A DNA stretch of 64,000 nucleotides from NCBI RefSeq assembly GCF_900205755.1, contig NZ_OANS01000001.1:62001-126000 (forward strand), given 5' to 3'. The position numbers and the translations under genes were made by a program. Source of the stretch: Polynucleobacter meluiroseus. Its GTDB lineage: Bacteria; Pseudomonadota; Gammaproteobacteria; Burkholderiales; Burkholderiaceae. Numbering within the stretch: the stretch's first letter is position 1; each line of letters begins with the position of its first letter. A model generated the notes under the pieces. It saw nothing but the letters and a program-made list of their open reading frames with translations, was not told the origin of the DNA and ran no database searches. Positions 1 through 10,416 of this stretch are shown one piece after another.

Positions 1-1
1 G

Positions 2-733
2 GATGCGTTTGCAGAGGACCCTCTCCGCCTATTGCGGATCGCCCGTTTCGCTGCGCGCTTTCCTGAATTTATTGTTGCAGCAGAAACATTAGATGCTCTA
101 AAGGCCATTGTGCATTCAGGCGAGTTAGCAGCCTTATCCCCTGAGCGAGTTTGGCAAGAGTTGGCTAGGGGCTTTATTGCTGACAAGCCAATGCGTATGT
201 TTCAAGTGTTACTCGATACGGGAGCAGCAAAAGCACTCTTGCCTGAAGCTTTAGTGAACGAACTGGTAGAAGAGTCTTATCGTGAAGAATTGATCGCATA
301 CCTGCATGCAAGTGATGTGCGTCTTGAAAATCGCTGCGCAGTCGTGTTGATGCATTTGCCTGCACAGGAGATTCGTGACTGGTCTGAGCAGGTGCGCATG
401 CCTCATGAGGTGCGGGACTTCTGTGAAATTTTCAGCACCTTGCATCAACTAACCATGCAGCATAAAGATGGGGCCTATCAAGCAAATGGGGTTTTGACTT
501 GGTTTAATCGCGCCGATGTTTGGCGTAAACCAGAGCGTGCTCAAGCTTTAATGAAGTTGGCGCAGAGCATAGGCGTTCAAGTCAGCCGTTTAAACGAGGC
601 GATGTTGGCTGCTCAACAACTTAATCCAGCTGAAATCATTGTGAGACTTTCAGAAGTCGATCGCTTGAACGGCGAGCGGATTAAGAGTGCTGTTGAAGAA
701 GCGCGCTTGTTGGCAATTGCTACAGCTCTCTAG
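2..733 (+). CDS. cca: CCA-adding tRNA nucleotidyltransferase, C-terminal part (5' end outside window)
   Basis: The reading frame is open from base 2, so the true start lies upstream and about 243 residues are present. The enzyme adds or repairs the 3' CCA of tRNAs. The first visible residues contain EDPLRLLRIARFAARF, the conserved motif that follows the nucleotidyltransferase core in the CCA/poly(A) polymerase family. The remainder is the helical C-terminal region; I see no obvious HD phosphohydrolase motif in it. The catalytic head with its GxGxxD and metal-binding aspartates is not in the window. The stop is followed 11 bases later by the convergent methyltransferase gene. The family call is firm; the subtype is less so. 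Confidence 0.88.
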   Translation, partial: DAFAEDPLRLLRIARFAARFPEFIVAAETLDALKAIVHSGELAALSPERVWQELARGFIADKPMRMFQVLLDTGAAKALLPEALVNELVEESYREELIAYLHASDVRLENRCAVVLMHLPAQEIRDWSEQVRMPHEVRDFCEIFSTLHQLTMQHKDGAYQANGVLTWFNRADVWRKPERAQALMKLAQSIGVQVSRLNEAMLAAQQLNPAEIIVRLSEVDRLNGERIKSAVEEARLLAIATAL

Positions 734-744
734 CGCGCTCTAAA

Positions 745-1932
745 TTACAGTCGGTTCCTGCCCCTGAGTCCCGGCAAATCTTCTAATCTGTAATCGGGTA
801 ATAAAGTCTGCAATTTCTTTGAGAAAGCGAAGGCTTTAAAGAGTTCGCCCATCTCAGCTTCAGACAATAGTTTTTGCAGAGCATTCGAGATGGGCAAAAA
901 TATTTCTGGCTTAGTAGGGTCTCCTATTTCCAAGGCGATATCGCCAATACCCGCATCTAGCAAATAGGCTGCTTGATTAGTGAGAAAAACATCATCTACG
1001 TTTTCTGCCAGCGCATTACGAGCCAGTTGCAGCCACTCCACGTGGGTCGTTAAATCACACAGACCCGGTAAATGAAAGGGGTCTTGAATAGCATGGTGGC
1101 GATGATGCGCCATTAAAGTCCCCGCCAGTCTTTGCGGATGGTAATACTCGTTTTCTGGAAACCCATAATCAAAGGTCAGAAATAAGCCGGTGTCCAATTG
1201 TTGTGCCACATGACGGATCCACGCGTTGGCTTGTAAATGGAGTTCAGTCACATAGCCCTCTGAAAAGTGACTGGTAAGCAAGGCCTCGGGTAGTAAATCT
1301 TGCTCAACAGGTTGCCCACTTTTCCAAAGGAATTGATCATTTGCAAATGTGACCCCGTACCAATACCAAAAACCATTCTGATAGATGATGGCCTCACAAG
1401 GGATGGCATCAATCACCTCGTTTGCCAAAATAATGCCTTGATAGTCTTTTGGTAGCGCAGTTAACCAAGTGCATTGTGTTGGGAGTGCTTTTTCAGTGAG
1501 CAGCTGGCTGAGTCGCTTTTCTTGTTTTTGCGCAAGATCGGGAGAGATTTCAATGATGTCGTAACGATCTAGCCCAAAATCAAGCTCAGCAAGACGGCTT
1601 AGGATGGATTGCGCTAGTTTTCCAGTGCCAGCACCAAACTCCAGAATTTGTGTGGGTAGGCCTCTAGCCTTCAAGCCCTCCAATATGGGTAGCAAGGTAG
1701 TGACAATAGTTGCACCAAAAAGCGGTGAAAGCTCAGGCGCTGTAGTGAAATCTCCGCCTGCCCCTAATTTATGGGCTCCCGCGCTGTAGTAACCGAAGCC
1801 AGGCTCATATAAGGCCATCTCCATATAGCGGGAAAAGGGGATCCAACCGCCCCGAGAATCAATTTCATGGGCAATTTTTGTACTAAGGAGCTGGCTGTGC
1901 TCCATTTCTGCGCTGGTCAAGGTAATATCCAT
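745..1932 (-). CDS. MidA/NDUFAF7-family SAM-dependent methyltransferase
   Basis: A 395-residue protein of the DUF185 family, whose eukaryotic member NDUFAF7 methylates an arginine of a complex I subunit. The N-terminal family signature is visible near residues 33-50 (FSRYMEMALYEPGFGYY). The SAM-binding glycine-rich loop FGAGTGKLA is at 99-107 and NEVIDAIP at 171-178, where this family has its second conserved block. Length is normal. The start ATG is 24 bases from the GTG start of the divergent SDR gene, so both must share a very short regulatory region. The substrate in bacteria is not established; a role in complex I assembly is inference from the family. Confidence 0.85.
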   Translation of the reverse strand: MDITLTSAEMEHSQLLSTKIAHEIDSRGGWIPFSRYMEMALYEPGFGYYSAGAHKLGAGGDFTTAPELSPLFGATIVTTLLPILEGLKARGLPTQILEFGAGTGKLAQSILSRLAELDFGLDRYDIIEISPDLAQKQEKRLSQLLTEKALPTQCTWLTALPKDYQGIILANEVIDAIPCEAIIYQNGFWYWYGVTFANDQFLWKSGQPVEQDLLPEALLTSHFSEGYVTELHLQANAWIRHVAQQLDTGLFLTFDYGFPENEYYHPQRLAGTLMAHHRHHAIQDPFHLPGLCDLTTHVEWLQLARNALAENVDDVFLTNQAAYLLDAGIGDIALEIGDPTKPEIFLPISNALQKLLSEAEMGELFKAFAFSKKLQTLLPDYRLEDLPGLRGRNRL

Positions 1933-1956
1933 AGTCGCTAGTCTAAGAGAATTTAA

Positions 1957-2778
1957 GTGAACCCCAGTTCAATACCTACCGCGCAGCAAAAGAAAGCAGT
2001 CTTAGTGACTGGCGCAGCAAAGCGCCTGGGTCGCGAAATCGCCTTAGCTTTTGCTAGACAAGGCTGGGATGTAGCCGTCCATTATGGCCAATCTGCTAGA
2101 GAAGCGTTTGCCACTGTGGAAGAGATTCGAGAATTAGGGTCGAATGCGCAGGCTTTTCAGGCTGACTTGGGGCAGGAGGCAGAGGTGAAGCGCCTATTTA
2201 GCGACGTGGTGAACACCTTTGACAACCTGCATTGCGTTATTAACAGCGCCTCCATCTTTGAGTATGACCGCGCCAATTCTCCCACTCCATTAAGTTTTCC
2301 AAGCTTGCAAGAGCATATGCAGGTGAATGTCGCCGCTCCTATTTTGCTTTCTCAGTTGATGTTCGATTGGTGTAAATCTCAAGACAATCCGCTGGCAGTG
2401 GTCCCCGAGATTATTCCCTCCGTGATTCACTTGCTAGATCAAAAGTTAATTAATCCTAATCCGGATTATTTGTCATACACCTTATCTAAGAGCGCGCTAC
2501 TTGCTTCGGTGGAGTTGCTGGCAATGGACTGTGCTCCCCACCTGCGCGTAGTCGGTTTGGCTCCCGGCATTTCTCTGCCATCGGGCGATCAAACTGAAAC
2601 TGGTTTTGCGCAGGCTCATCAAATGACGCCTTTACGAAAATCTTCCACTCCAAATGACATCGCGTCAGCCGCACTCTTTTTGGCTAATGCGACTGCTATT
2701 ACCGGTACAACTCTCTACGTAGACGGTGGCCAACATTTGCTGCCATCGACTCGTGATGTGATGTTTAAAACAAATTAA
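1957..2778 (+). CDS. Short-chain dehydrogenase, FolM/pteridine-reductase-like
   Basis: A 273-residue SDR starting at GTG. The nucleotide-binding motif TGAAKRLG is at 18-25, a conserved NSAS at 96-99, and the catalytic Y-x3-K (YTLSK) at 174-178. TGAAKRLG in place of the usual TGxxxGIG, with an arginine after the glycines, is typical of NADPH-dependent pteridine reductases of the PTR1/FolM group. The gene lies 32 bases upstream of folB, which makes dihydromonapterin or dihydropteridine the likely substrate. The SDR family is certain; substrate and the name folM are inference. It probably forms an operon with folB and perhaps ttcA. Confidence 0.8.
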   Translation: MNPSSIPTAQQKKAVLVTGAAKRLGREIALAFARQGWDVAVHYGQSAREAFATVEEIRELGSNAQAFQADLGQEAEVKRLFSDVVNTFDNLHCVINSASIFEYDRANSPTPLSFPSLQEHMQVNVAAPILLSQLMFDWCKSQDNPLAVVPEIIPSVIHLLDQKLINPNPDYLSYTLSKSALLASVELLAMDCAPHLRVVGLAPGISLPSGDQTETGFAQAHQMTPLRKSSTPNDIASAALFLANATAITGTTLYVDGGQHLLPSTRDVMFKTN

Positions 2779-2810
2779 TACACTATTAAAAAATAATAAA
2801 GAGAACCTGC

Positions 2811-3206
2811 ATGCATACAATCTTGACTCATCCTGCTTTAGTTGATTGTCGCCGTCTCTTTCTGCGTGACTATGAAATTTATATCAATATCGGTGTCCAT
2901 GATTTTGAAAAACTCGCAGAACAGCGCGTTACCTTGAATGTCGATTTATATATTCCGCTTTCGATGAGCACTCCCTCCATGGATCAATTAAACGAAGTAG
3001 TGGACTACGACTTCATGCGCGAGACCATCAAGACTATTGCCTCGCAGGGCCATATCCAATTGCAAGAAACCTTTTGTGATGACATTCTTGCGGCCATGTT
3101 GAAGCATCCCAAGGTTCTGGCTGCGCGCGTAAGCACCGCTAAACCCGATGTCTATCCAGATTGTCATTCTGTCGGCGTCGAAGTCTTTCGCATGAAGCCA
3201 CAATAA
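2811..3206 (+). CDS. folB: Dihydroneopterin aldolase
   Basis: A 131-residue cytosolic enzyme of folate synthesis that cleaves 7,8-dihydroneopterin to 6-hydroxymethyl-dihydropterin and glycolaldehyde. The family block [14 protein letters not shown] is near residues 28-41, followed by a DYDFMRETI segment that matches the conserved VDYxxxxxxI region. A tyrosine and histidine pair seen in the family also occurs near the C-terminus (DCHSVGVEV). The N-terminus is about 10 residues longer than most family members. It follows the SDR gene and precedes ttcA by 32 bases, with GAGAACC before the ATG as a weak ribosome site. Confidence 0.9.
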   Translation: MHTILTHPALVDCRRLFLRDYEIYINIGVHDFEKLAEQRVTLNVDLYIPLSMSTPSMDQLNEVVDYDFMRETIKTIASQGHIQLQETFCDDILAAMLKHPKVLAARVSTAKPDVYPDCHSVGVEVFRMKPQ

Positions 3207-3238
3207 CGAACGGTGAAGAGAAGAGAATCGATAGAGGC

Positions 3239-4147
3239 ATGAGCAATACGCGTAAACTTATTTTTGAAGAAAACAAGCTCGAGAAAAAACTCTGCCGCTT
3301 AGTTGGCCAAGCTATTGGCGATTTCAACATGATTGAAAATGGCGACAAGGTCATGGTCTGTGTTTCTGGTGGCAAAGATAGTTACGCCATGCTCGATGTC
3401 TTATTAAAACTGCGCGAGCGTGCCCCCATTGATTTTGAAATCATTGCGGTTAATCTCGATCAAAAGCAACCAGAGTTTCCTGCGGAGATATTGCCAAACT
3501 ATCTCAGTAGTTTAGGCGTGCCGTATCACATAGAAACCCAAGATACCTATAGCATCGTCAAGCGAGTGATTCCTGAAGGGAAAACAACTTGTGGTCTGTG
3601 CTCGCGTTTACGTCGAGGAATTTTGTATCGTGTCGCCGATGAATTGGGCGCTACCAAGATTGCCTTAGGTCATCATCGTGATGACATCCTTGAGACTTTA
3701 TTGCTGAATATGTTCTTTGCGGGCAAGCTTAAGGGAATGCCCCCTAAGCTACGCTCAGATGATGGCAAGCATATGGTGATTCGTCCCCTAGCTTACGTAC
3801 CGGAAAAGTTGCTGGAGCGGTATTCAAGTGATATGAACTTCCCTATCATTCCTTGCAATTTATGTGGCAGTCAGCCCAATTTGCAAAGGGGTGCCATGAA
3901 AGAAATGTTACGTGATTGGGAAAAGAAATTTCCTGGTAGGGTGGAGAATCTATTTCGCTCAATGCACCATATCGTGCCCTCCCATTTAATGGATAGAGAG
4001 GCTTTTGATTTCCAAAACCTAGAGGTCTCCACAGCTTTATCTGGAATTGCTGCTCGAGCTGGTGGCGATAAGGGTATCGACGAAAAAGAATTCGATGAAT
4101 TAGTCTCCGGAACCCTTATTCAGGGTGCTTATAATATTTCCTTATGA
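3239..4147 (+). CDS. ttcA: tRNA 2-thiocytidine(32) synthetase TtcA
   Basis: The enzyme thiolates C32 of certain tRNAs using an Fe-S cluster and ATP. From the ATG chosen here the protein has 302 residues, with the PP-loop SGGKDS at 43-48, CGLC at 118-121 and CNLC at 206-209, the cysteines expected to hold the cluster and act in sulfur transfer. The frame is open further upstream, to 3161 inside folB, but that region reads as low-quality sequence. The internal ATG is preceded by AGAGG, so it is preferred. The stop overlaps the glmU start by four bases (ATGA), which implies translational coupling with an unrelated cell-wall precursor gene. Confidence 0.93.
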   Translation: MSNTRKLIFEENKLEKKLCRLVGQAIGDFNMIENGDKVMVCVSGGKDSYAMLDVLLKLRERAPIDFEIIAVNLDQKQPEFPAEILPNYLSSLGVPYHIETQDTYSIVKRVIPEGKTTCGLCSRLRRGILYRVADELGATKIALGHHRDDILETLLLNMFFAGKLKGMPPKLRSDDGKHMVIRPLAYVPEKLLERYSSDMNFPIIPCNLCGSQPNLQRGAMKEMLRDWEKKFPGRVENLFRSMHHIVPSHLMDREAFDFQNLEVSTALSGIAARAGGDKGIDEKEFDELVSGTLIQGAYNISL

Positions 4148-5595
4148 ATATTGTCATTTTGGCTGCCGGGCAAGGAAAGCGGATGAAGTCCGCCCTCCCC
4201 AAAGTATTACAAACCTTGGCAGGAAAACCTTTGCTTTCCCATGTATTGAGTACGGCTTTATCTTTACAGGGTAAGCAAACGAGCTCTGGCCCGATTGTGG
4301 TTATCGGTCATGGTGCGGCAGAGGTCAAGGCATTTCTTGAGGCGGCTGGTCAAGCTGATCCCGCTTTTGCAAGTGTCAAGACCGTACTGCAAGCTGAGCA
4401 AAAAGGGACTGGGCATGCCTTATTGCAAGCCCTGACTAAGTTAGACGTTAATGTGCCAACGTTAGTGCTCTACGGCGACGTACCCTTGACTGCTAAAAAG
4501 ACACTCAGCAAATTGGCTAAATTAGCTGATGGTGCACGCGGACAAGATTCCGCCTTGGCCTTGCTCACACAGAACTTAAATGATCCCACTGGGTATGGCC
4601 GCATCATCAGAGGTGGAGATGGGTCGGTGCTGGAGATCGTTGAAGAGAAGGATGCAACGGCAGAGCAGAAGCGGATACTAGAAATTAACACCGGCATCAT
4701 GGTATTGCCGACCGGCTCGCTCAAGAAATGGCTAAAAGCCTTAGGTGCAAGCAATGCCCAAGGTGAGTACTACTTGACGGATGTGATTGCCATGGCAGCA
4801 AAGGACGGCGTACCGATTCGGACGACTCAAGCCGATGCCGCATTTGAAACAGTAGGTGTGAACAGCCGCGATCAACTGGCGGCATTAGAACGAGTGCATC
4901 AACTGAACCTAGCGCAACAACTGATGGATAGTGGTGTAGCACTAGCAGATCCCGCGCGGATAGATGTCCGTGGCAGTTTGGAATGCGGTACGGACGTTTC
5001 TATCGACGTAGGTTGTATTTTTGAGGGGCGCGTTACCTTGGCCTCAGGAACAAAGATTGGTCCTTACTGTGTCATCCGCAATAGCGTGATTGATAAGGGC
5101 GTGGCAATTCATGCATTTAGTCATATTGATGGTGCACAAGTTGGAGCGAACTCTGTTATCGGCCCTTATGCACGCTTACGTCCTGGCGCAGATTTGGCGC
5201 AGGATGTTCATATTGGTAATTTTGTGGAAGTGAAGAACAGCACTATCGCTGCGCAGAGCAAAGCCAATCATTTAAGTTATGTGGGAGATTCCATTGTGGG
5301 CGCGCGCGTCAACATTGGCGCAGGAACGATTACTTGTAATTACGATGGCGTTAACAAACACCAAACGATTATTGAGGACGATGTTTTTATTGGCTCTGAT
5401 ACGCAGCTAGTTGCTCCAGTGCGTGTCGGCCGAGGTGCCACTTTGGGCGCTGGTACTACCTTAACGAAAGACGCGCCACCCAATCAGTTGACAGTTTCAA
5501 GAGCAAAACAAGTTTCTTTGGAGTGGCAAAGACCGATTAAAAAGACTGCTGCCAAAAAAGCCCAGAGCAAAAACGCGGTGAAGGCTAAAAAATAA
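4144..5595 (+). CDS. glmU: Bifunctional GlmU: GlcNAc-1-P uridyltransferase / GlcN-1-P acetyltransferase
   Basis: This protein makes UDP-N-acetylglucosamine for peptidoglycan and lipopolysaccharide. The N-terminal pyrophosphorylase half opens with [17 protein letters not shown], the nucleotide-binding signature, and carries the EIVEEKDA block near residue 160. The C-terminal half is a left-handed beta-helix with many hexapeptide repeats and the [10 protein letters not shown] acetyl-CoA-site block. At 483 residues it is longer than the roughly 456 of E. coli because of a lysine- and alanine-rich tail after about residue 458. It overlaps ttcA by four bases and glmS by one (TAATG), forming a glmU-glmS unit that supplies consecutive pathway steps. 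Confidence 0.97.
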   Translation: MNIVILAAGQGKRMKSALPKVLQTLAGKPLLSHVLSTALSLQGKQTSSGPIVVIGHGAAEVKAFLEAAGQADPAFASVKTVLQAEQKGTGHALLQALTKLDVNVPTLVLYGDVPLTAKKTLSKLAKLADGARGQDSALALLTQNLNDPTGYGRIIRGGDGSVLEIVEEKDATAEQKRILEINTGIMVLPTGSLKKWLKALGASNAQGEYYLTDVIAMAAKDGVPIRTTQADAAFETVGVNSRDQLAALERVHQLNLAQQLMDSGVALADPARIDVRGSLECGTDVSIDVGCIFEGRVTLASGTKIGPYCVIRNSVIDKGVAIHAFSHIDGAQVGANSVIGPYARLRPGADLAQDVHIGNFVEVKNSTIAAQSKANHLSYVGDSIVGARVNIGAGTITCNYDGVNKHQTIIEDDVFIGSDTQLVAPVRVGRGATLGAGTTLTKDAPPNQLTVSRAKQVSLEWQRPIKKTAAKKAQSKNAVKAKK

Positions 5596-7427
5596 TGTGT
5601 GGAATTGTTGGTGCCGTATCCCAAAAAAATATTGTTGAAGTATTAGTCGAGGGCTTGCGTCGTCTTGAGTATCGCGGCTACGACTCATGCGGTTTTGCAG
5701 TGATGAATGGAGATGATTCGCAACATCTAATTGAGCGTGCGCGTACCACCGCTCGTGTCTCCGAATTAGCATCGCAAGGCAATGATTTTTACGGCACCTT
5801 GGGCATCGCCCACACACGCTGGGCAACCCACGGTAAACCCGATACTCAAAATGCCCATCCACATATTTCAGATGGCTTGATAGCTGTGGTTCACAACGGC
5901 ATTATTGAAAACTATGAAGTACTTCGTGATGAGCTAAAGGCCCTTGGGTATATCTTCGCTTCAGAAACGGATACAGAGGTTATTGCACATTTGATTCACC
6001 GAGCTTATACCGAGACTAAGCAGGTCGATCTGGTTGCTGCAGTTCGATCGGTATTGCCGCGTTTACATGGCGCTTATGCGATCGGGGTTATTGCGCAAGA
6101 TCAACCAGATATCTTGATTGGCGCGCGGGTTGGCTCACCCCTAGTTGTGGCGCTTGGTGATAATGAAAACTTCTTGGCGTCAGATGCTCTTGCCTTGGCG
6201 GGCCGAGCTCATTCCATGCTCTATTTGGAAGAAGGTGATGTCGCTGTGTTGCAAGCCAAAGGCATACAGATTATTGACGCATTCGGTCAGGTGGTGCAAA
6301 GAGCACATAAGCCCATGCCAGCCCAAGCGGATTCCGTTGATTTGGGCCCGTATCAGCATTACATGCAAAAAGAGATTTTTGAGCAGCCCCGCGCCATCAG
6401 CGATACCTTGGCAAATATTGCAAGCTTTGGACCAGAGCTCTTTAATGCCACTGCGCAGGAATGGCAAAAGTTTGATCAGGTTTTAATTCTTGCCTGTGGA
6501 ACTAGTTACTACTCAGCTTGTGTAGCGAAATATTGGATAGAAGATCTTGCCGGCATACCTACACAGGTAGAAATCGCGAGTGAATATCGCTATCGAACTA
6601 GCGTGCCAAATCCCAAGACCTTGATTGTGGTTGTTTCTCAATCTGGTGAAACAGCGGACACCTTAGCCGCCTTACGCCATGCCCAGAGCTTAGGCCATGA
6701 GTTAACCTTGGCTATTTGCAATGTGGATAGTAGCGCCATGGTGCGTGAAACTCGCTGGAAATTTCTCACCAAAGCAGGCACTGAGATTGGGGTGGCATCT
6801 ACTAAAGCGTTCACCACGCAATTAGTGGCTTTATATGTACTCGCTATCTCCCTGGCAAAACGGGCTGGCAGAATTACGCCAGAGCAAGAGAAGTCGCTGT
6901 TACGAGAATTGCGCCATTTACCAAAAGCCTTGCAAGCAGTTTTAGCTCTAGAGCCGCAGATCATTGCTTGGAGTACCCATTTTGCGAAATGGGAGAATGC
7001 GCTGTTTCTAGGACGCGGCATGCATTACCCCATTGCTTTAGAGGGCGCTCTGAAGTTAAAAGAAATTTCGTATATTCACGCGGAAGCCTATCCAGCAGGC
7101 GAGTTAAAACACGGCCCACTGGCCTTAGTCACGGAAAAAATGCCTGTAGTCACAGTCGCTCCTAAGGATGAATTGCTGGAAAAGCTCAAGTCGAATATGC
7201 AAGAAGTAAAAGCACGCGGCGGCAAGCTCTACGTCTTTGCTGACCATGACACCGAGATTGCAAGTAGTGAAGGCATTCAGGTCATCCGCCTGCCAGAACA
7301 CTATGGCAATCTCTCGCCCATCTTGCACGTAGTGCCGCTACAACTCTTGGCCTATCACACGGCCTGTGCTTTGGGTACGGATGTTGATAAGCCAAGAAAC
7401 TTAGCAAAAAGTGTGACCGTAGAGTAA
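5595..7427 (+). CDS. glmS: Glutamine-fructose-6-phosphate aminotransferase (isomerizing)
   Basis: This 610-residue enzyme converts fructose-6-phosphate and glutamine to glucosamine-6-phosphate, the first committed step toward UDP-GlcNAc. The glutaminase domain starts MCGIVGA, with Cys2 as the nucleophile after removal of Met1, and contains HTRWATHG. Two SIS sugar-isomerase domains follow, marked by ACGTSYYSA and SQSGETADT, and the end [13 protein letters not shown] is the standard C-terminus. Full length. The ATG overlaps the glmU stop by one base. No ribozyme or other leader is possible in that space, so expression depends on glmU transcription. Confidence 0.98.
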   Translation: MCGIVGAVSQKNIVEVLVEGLRRLEYRGYDSCGFAVMNGDDSQHLIERARTTARVSELASQGNDFYGTLGIAHTRWATHGKPDTQNAHPHISDGLIAVVHNGIIENYEVLRDELKALGYIFASETDTEVIAHLIHRAYTETKQVDLVAAVRSVLPRLHGAYAIGVIAQDQPDILIGARVGSPLVVALGDNENFLASDALALAGRAHSMLYLEEGDVAVLQAKGIQIIDAFGQVVQRAHKPMPAQADSVDLGPYQHYMQKEIFEQPRAISDTLANIASFGPELFNATAQEWQKFDQVLILACGTSYYSACVAKYWIEDLAGIPTQVEIASEYRYRTSVPNPKTLIVVVSQSGETADTLAALRHAQSLGHELTLAICNVDSSAMVRETRWKFLTKAGTEIGVASTKAFTTQLVALYVLAISLAKRAGRITPEQEKSLLRELRHLPKALQAVLALEPQIIAWSTHFAKWENALFLGRGMHYPIALEGALKLKEISYIHAEAYPAGELKHGPLALVTEKMPVVTVAPKDELLEKLKSNMQEVKARGGKLYVFADHDTEIASSEGIQVIRLPEHYGNLSPILHVVPLQLLAYHTACALGTDVDKPRNLAKSVTVE

Positions 7428-7536
7428 GTAGATTGGCCTATTAAAAATTAAGCAAGAAAATCAGGGTGTTACAAAACCTTGTGTAGTGAATCTGTGTTCA
7501 AATGTCTTTTGTAGAAAAGGATATTTGCACTATTTC

Positions 7537-9063
7537 ATGATTCACTCAATCATTTCCACAATTGCACGTCCGTACTGGCTTTCGCTGATTTTGGCAGGTC
7601 TGATTTCTGCATGTGCGGTGGGCCCTGATTTCAAGCAGCCCGAGCCACCAAAGACAAACTCTTATACTGAAAATCCACTTCCCCAAAAGTTGGTAACCAC
7701 TCCCGGGATACCGGGTGGTGAAGTGCAGGAGTTTGCGCAGGGTGTTGATATCGCAGCGGATTGGTGGACTTTATATCATTCGCCCGAGTTGGATGCGCTG
7801 ATTAAAAAAGCCTTGCAACAAAACCCCACTTTGGGTGCTGCTGATGCAGCACTGCGATCTGCCCAAGAAAATGTGAATGCACAAATTGGCGGGCAATATT
7901 TTCCCGCCATTGGTTTGAATGGCAGCGGTAGTCGCCAACAAGTACCTAATGCTGCGTTTGGTGTTCCCGGAAGTGGTACTAATATTTATAATCTCTACAA
8001 CACTAACGTGAATGTGACCTACCGCCTGGATGTTTTCGGTGGTGCTCGTAGAACGGTGGAGAGTGCGCAGGCACAAGCCGAGTATCAGCAGTTTCTTTTA
8101 GAGGGTGCTTACCTTTCTCTTACCTCTAATATTGTTACTAGCGCTATCCAAGAGGCGGCATTACGTGCACAAATGCAATCCACCGCGGAGATACTAAAAG
8201 CGCAGACCAATCTTGCCAATCTCACTGAAAGTCAATTACTTATTGGTACGGTGTCGAAAGTGGATGTCACCTCCCAAAAAGCTTTAGTGGCTAACTCACA
8301 AGTTGATCTCTTTACCTATGAGCGTAATTTGGCCTTTGTACGCAATCAATTGGCGGTCTACACTGGCGAGTTACCCAGTAATGCCAACATCGCTAAATTT
8401 GATTTAAGCTCTTTGCGCTTGCCAGCAACCTTACCCTTGTCAGTGCCCTCCAGCTTAGTTAGGCAACGCCCTGATGTGCGTGCTGCAGAGGCAAGACTCA
8501 AAGCAACCAATGCCTTAGTCGGTGTTGCCACGGCCAATCTATTACCCCAAATCAACTTAAGCGCCAGTATCGGTTCGGAGGCTTTAAGCACTGGTGCCTT
8601 ATTTGGCCCCAACGCGGCTTTGTGGTCTGTTGCGGGCGGTTTATTTCAGCCCCTGTTTCAGGGCGGGCAATTGCTGGCGCAACGACGTGGCGCCATGGCA
8701 AATTACGAGCAAGCGGTATATCAATATCAAGCCACTGTCTTAACTGCGTTTCAGGAGGTAGCTAATGCATTGCGTGCACTCGAAACTGGCGCGCAAGTTT
8801 TGAAGTCTGCTACAGATGCTGAACGCTATGCTTATGAAACATTGGATCTCGTTCAGCAACAATACAAATTGGGAACAGCAAGTTACTTATCTGTCCTCTA
8901 TTACCAAAACCAGTATCAACTTGCTAAGGTGAAATCGGTTTCAGCTCAAGCAACCCGCTTTGCAGATACTGCCGCCTTATTTGCGGCCTTGGGCGGTGGC
9001 TGGTGGAATCGTACCGGACCTGCTTTTCAACCAAAAGACCTAGTTAACCAAAATCCCAAATGA
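7537..9063 (+). CDS. RND efflux outer membrane factor lipoprotein (NodT/OprM family)
   Basis: A TolC-like channel that carries substrates across the outer membrane. From the ATG chosen here it has 508 residues with a signal peptide ending in ISAC, where Cys26 is the lipidation site. Two repeats of the outer membrane efflux domain follow, including WWTLYHSPELDALI after the mature N-terminus and RPDVRAAEARLKA in the second repeat, both family hallmarks. The frame extends upstream to a GTG at 7486, which would add 17 residues before the signal peptide; I prefer 7537. The stop overlaps the adaptor start by four bases, so it is first in a three-gene efflux operon. Confidence 0.92.
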   Translation: MIHSIISTIARPYWLSLILAGLISACAVGPDFKQPEPPKTNSYTENPLPQKLVTTPGIPGGEVQEFAQGVDIAADWWTLYHSPELDALIKKALQQNPTLGAADAALRSAQENVNAQIGGQYFPAIGLNGSGSRQQVPNAAFGVPGSGTNIYNLYNTNVNVTYRLDVFGGARRTVESAQAQAEYQQFLLEGAYLSLTSNIVTSAIQEAALRAQMQSTAEILKAQTNLANLTESQLLIGTVSKVDVTSQKALVANSQVDLFTYERNLAFVRNQLAVYTGELPSNANIAKFDLSSLRLPATLPLSVPSSLVRQRPDVRAAEARLKATNALVGVATANLLPQINLSASIGSEALSTGALFGPNAALWSVAGGLFQPLFQGGQLLAQRRGAMANYEQAVYQYQATVLTAFQEVANALRALETGAQVLKSATDAERYAYETLDLVQQQYKLGTASYLSVLYYQNQYQLAKVKSVSAQATRFADTAALFAALGGGWWNRTGPAFQPKDLVNQNPK

Positions 9064-10409
9064 AACTCCTCGAAACCATTAAAACCAAAATGATTGCAAT
9101 CGCAGTTGCGCTTCAATCGTGGGCTTTAGCAAAAGCGCAAGAGTGGCAGCTGAATGAAAAATTGGCTGCCATATGGGGGAAGGTTAGCGCAACTTGGGCC
9201 GCTGTTGGTGGTCGCCTGCGTCTGCGCGAACGCGTCAGGAACAGCAAAGCCTATGCAAAATTACAGGCCATGACACCTTTACGCCGTCGCATGACTTTAA
9301 TGCTTTGCGGCGTCTTTCTTTTACTCGGTCTAATCTTCGGCTTTAACCAATTAAAAACGGCTTTAATCAAGCATTTCATCTCTGGGGCAGGTTTACCACC
9401 AGCGTCGGTTTCCACTATGGTCATCGCCACCACAGAATGGCAGCCTAAATTATCTAGCGTTGGCAACGTGCGTGCATTCAGGGGCGTTGAGCTCAGCACG
9501 GAAATCAGTGGTTTAGTGCTGACGGTTCCCATCAAATCTGGCATGGATGTGAATGAAGGGGACTTATTAATCAAATTGAATGATGCCTCCGATGTAGCGC
9601 AACTCAACTCTTTAAAGGCCCAAGCTGCTTTGGCAAAGCTTATTAATGAGCGCGATAGACAGCAATTAGCCATTCAAGCGATTAGTAAAAATGTTTTCGA
9701 TACCACCAAAGCAGATGCGCAATCGAAGCAAGCGCTAGTTGACCAGCAGATTGCCTTAGTTGCAAAAAAGAATCTGAAGGCACCCTTTAGCGGGCGCATA
9801 GGTATCGTGACGATTAATCCAGGTCAATACGTTAACCCTGGCGACAAGCTATTGACACTACAAACTTTGGATCCCATCTATGTGGATTTCAACTTACCCC
9901 AAAGTAATGCGGAGCAAGTGCAGGTTGGTCAAGAAATTGAAGTGACTACGGATGCATTTAAGGGGGCAAGCTTTACTGGAAAAATTACCGCAGTTAGTCC
10001 AAAGGTAGATACCGGCACGCGCAATATTTTGGTCGAAGCGCAACTAGCTAATCCTGACAAGAAAATCTTGCCAGGGATGTTTGCCAATGTGAATATCAAT
10101 GTAGGTGGCCAAGTTGCATTTTTGACTCTGCCCCAAACAGCGGTGACCTATAACCCTTATGGATCCACTATTTTTATCGCGAAGCGAACCGATAAACTGG
10201 ATAAGCAAGGCAACCCAGTCCTTGAAGCGCAACAAGTATTTGTTACGACGGGTCTGACTCGTGGCGATCAGGTTGCGATTCTTAAGGGTGTAGAGGCTGG
10301 CACCACGGTGGTCACTAGTGGTCAACTAAAATTGAAAAATGGCACACCATTAATTGTGAATAACAAAGTCCTGCCCGCAAATTCCCCCGATCCAAAGCCG
10401 CAGGAGTGA
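9060..10409 (+). CDS. RND efflux periplasmic adaptor (membrane fusion protein) with long N-terminal extension
   Basis: The protein links the inner-membrane pump to the outer membrane channel. Its single membrane anchor is near residues 78-97 (MTLMLCGVFLLLGLIFGF). Periplasmic barrel, lipoyl and hairpin parts follow, including KAPFSGRIGIVTINPGQYVNPGD and the C-terminal RGDQVAILKGVEAG. At 449 residues it is longer than the usual 370-400 because about 75 residues, rich in A, L, K and R, precede the anchor. An internal ATG at 9270 would remove most of that extension, but it would leave a 200-base gap in a tightly packed operon. Substrates of the pump cannot be read from sequence. Confidence 0.9.
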   Translation: MKLLETIKTKMIAIAVALQSWALAKAQEWQLNEKLAAIWGKVSATWAAVGGRLRLRERVRNSKAYAKLQAMTPLRRRMTLMLCGVFLLLGLIFGFNQLKTALIKHFISGAGLPPASVSTMVIATTEWQPKLSSVGNVRAFRGVELSTEISGLVLTVPIKSGMDVNEGDLLIKLNDASDVAQLNSLKAQAALAKLINERDRQQLAIQAISKNVFDTTKADAQSKQALVDQQIALVAKKNLKAPFSGRIGIVTINPGQYVNPGDKLLTLQTLDPIYVDFNLPQSNAEQVQVGQEIEVTTDAFKGASFTGKITAVSPKVDTGTRNILVEAQLANPDKKILPGMFANVNINVGGQVAFLTLPQTAVTYNPYGSTIFIAKRTDKLDKQGNPVLEAQQVFVTTGLTRGDQVAILKGVEAGTTVVTSGQLKLKNGTPLIVNNKVLPANSPDPKPQE

Positions 10410-10416
10410 GTCTAAG

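Noticed and set aside
3161..3238. Longer start for ttcA overlapping folB
   Set aside because: The extra 26 residues are unlike TtcA, and the internal ATG has AGAGG in front.
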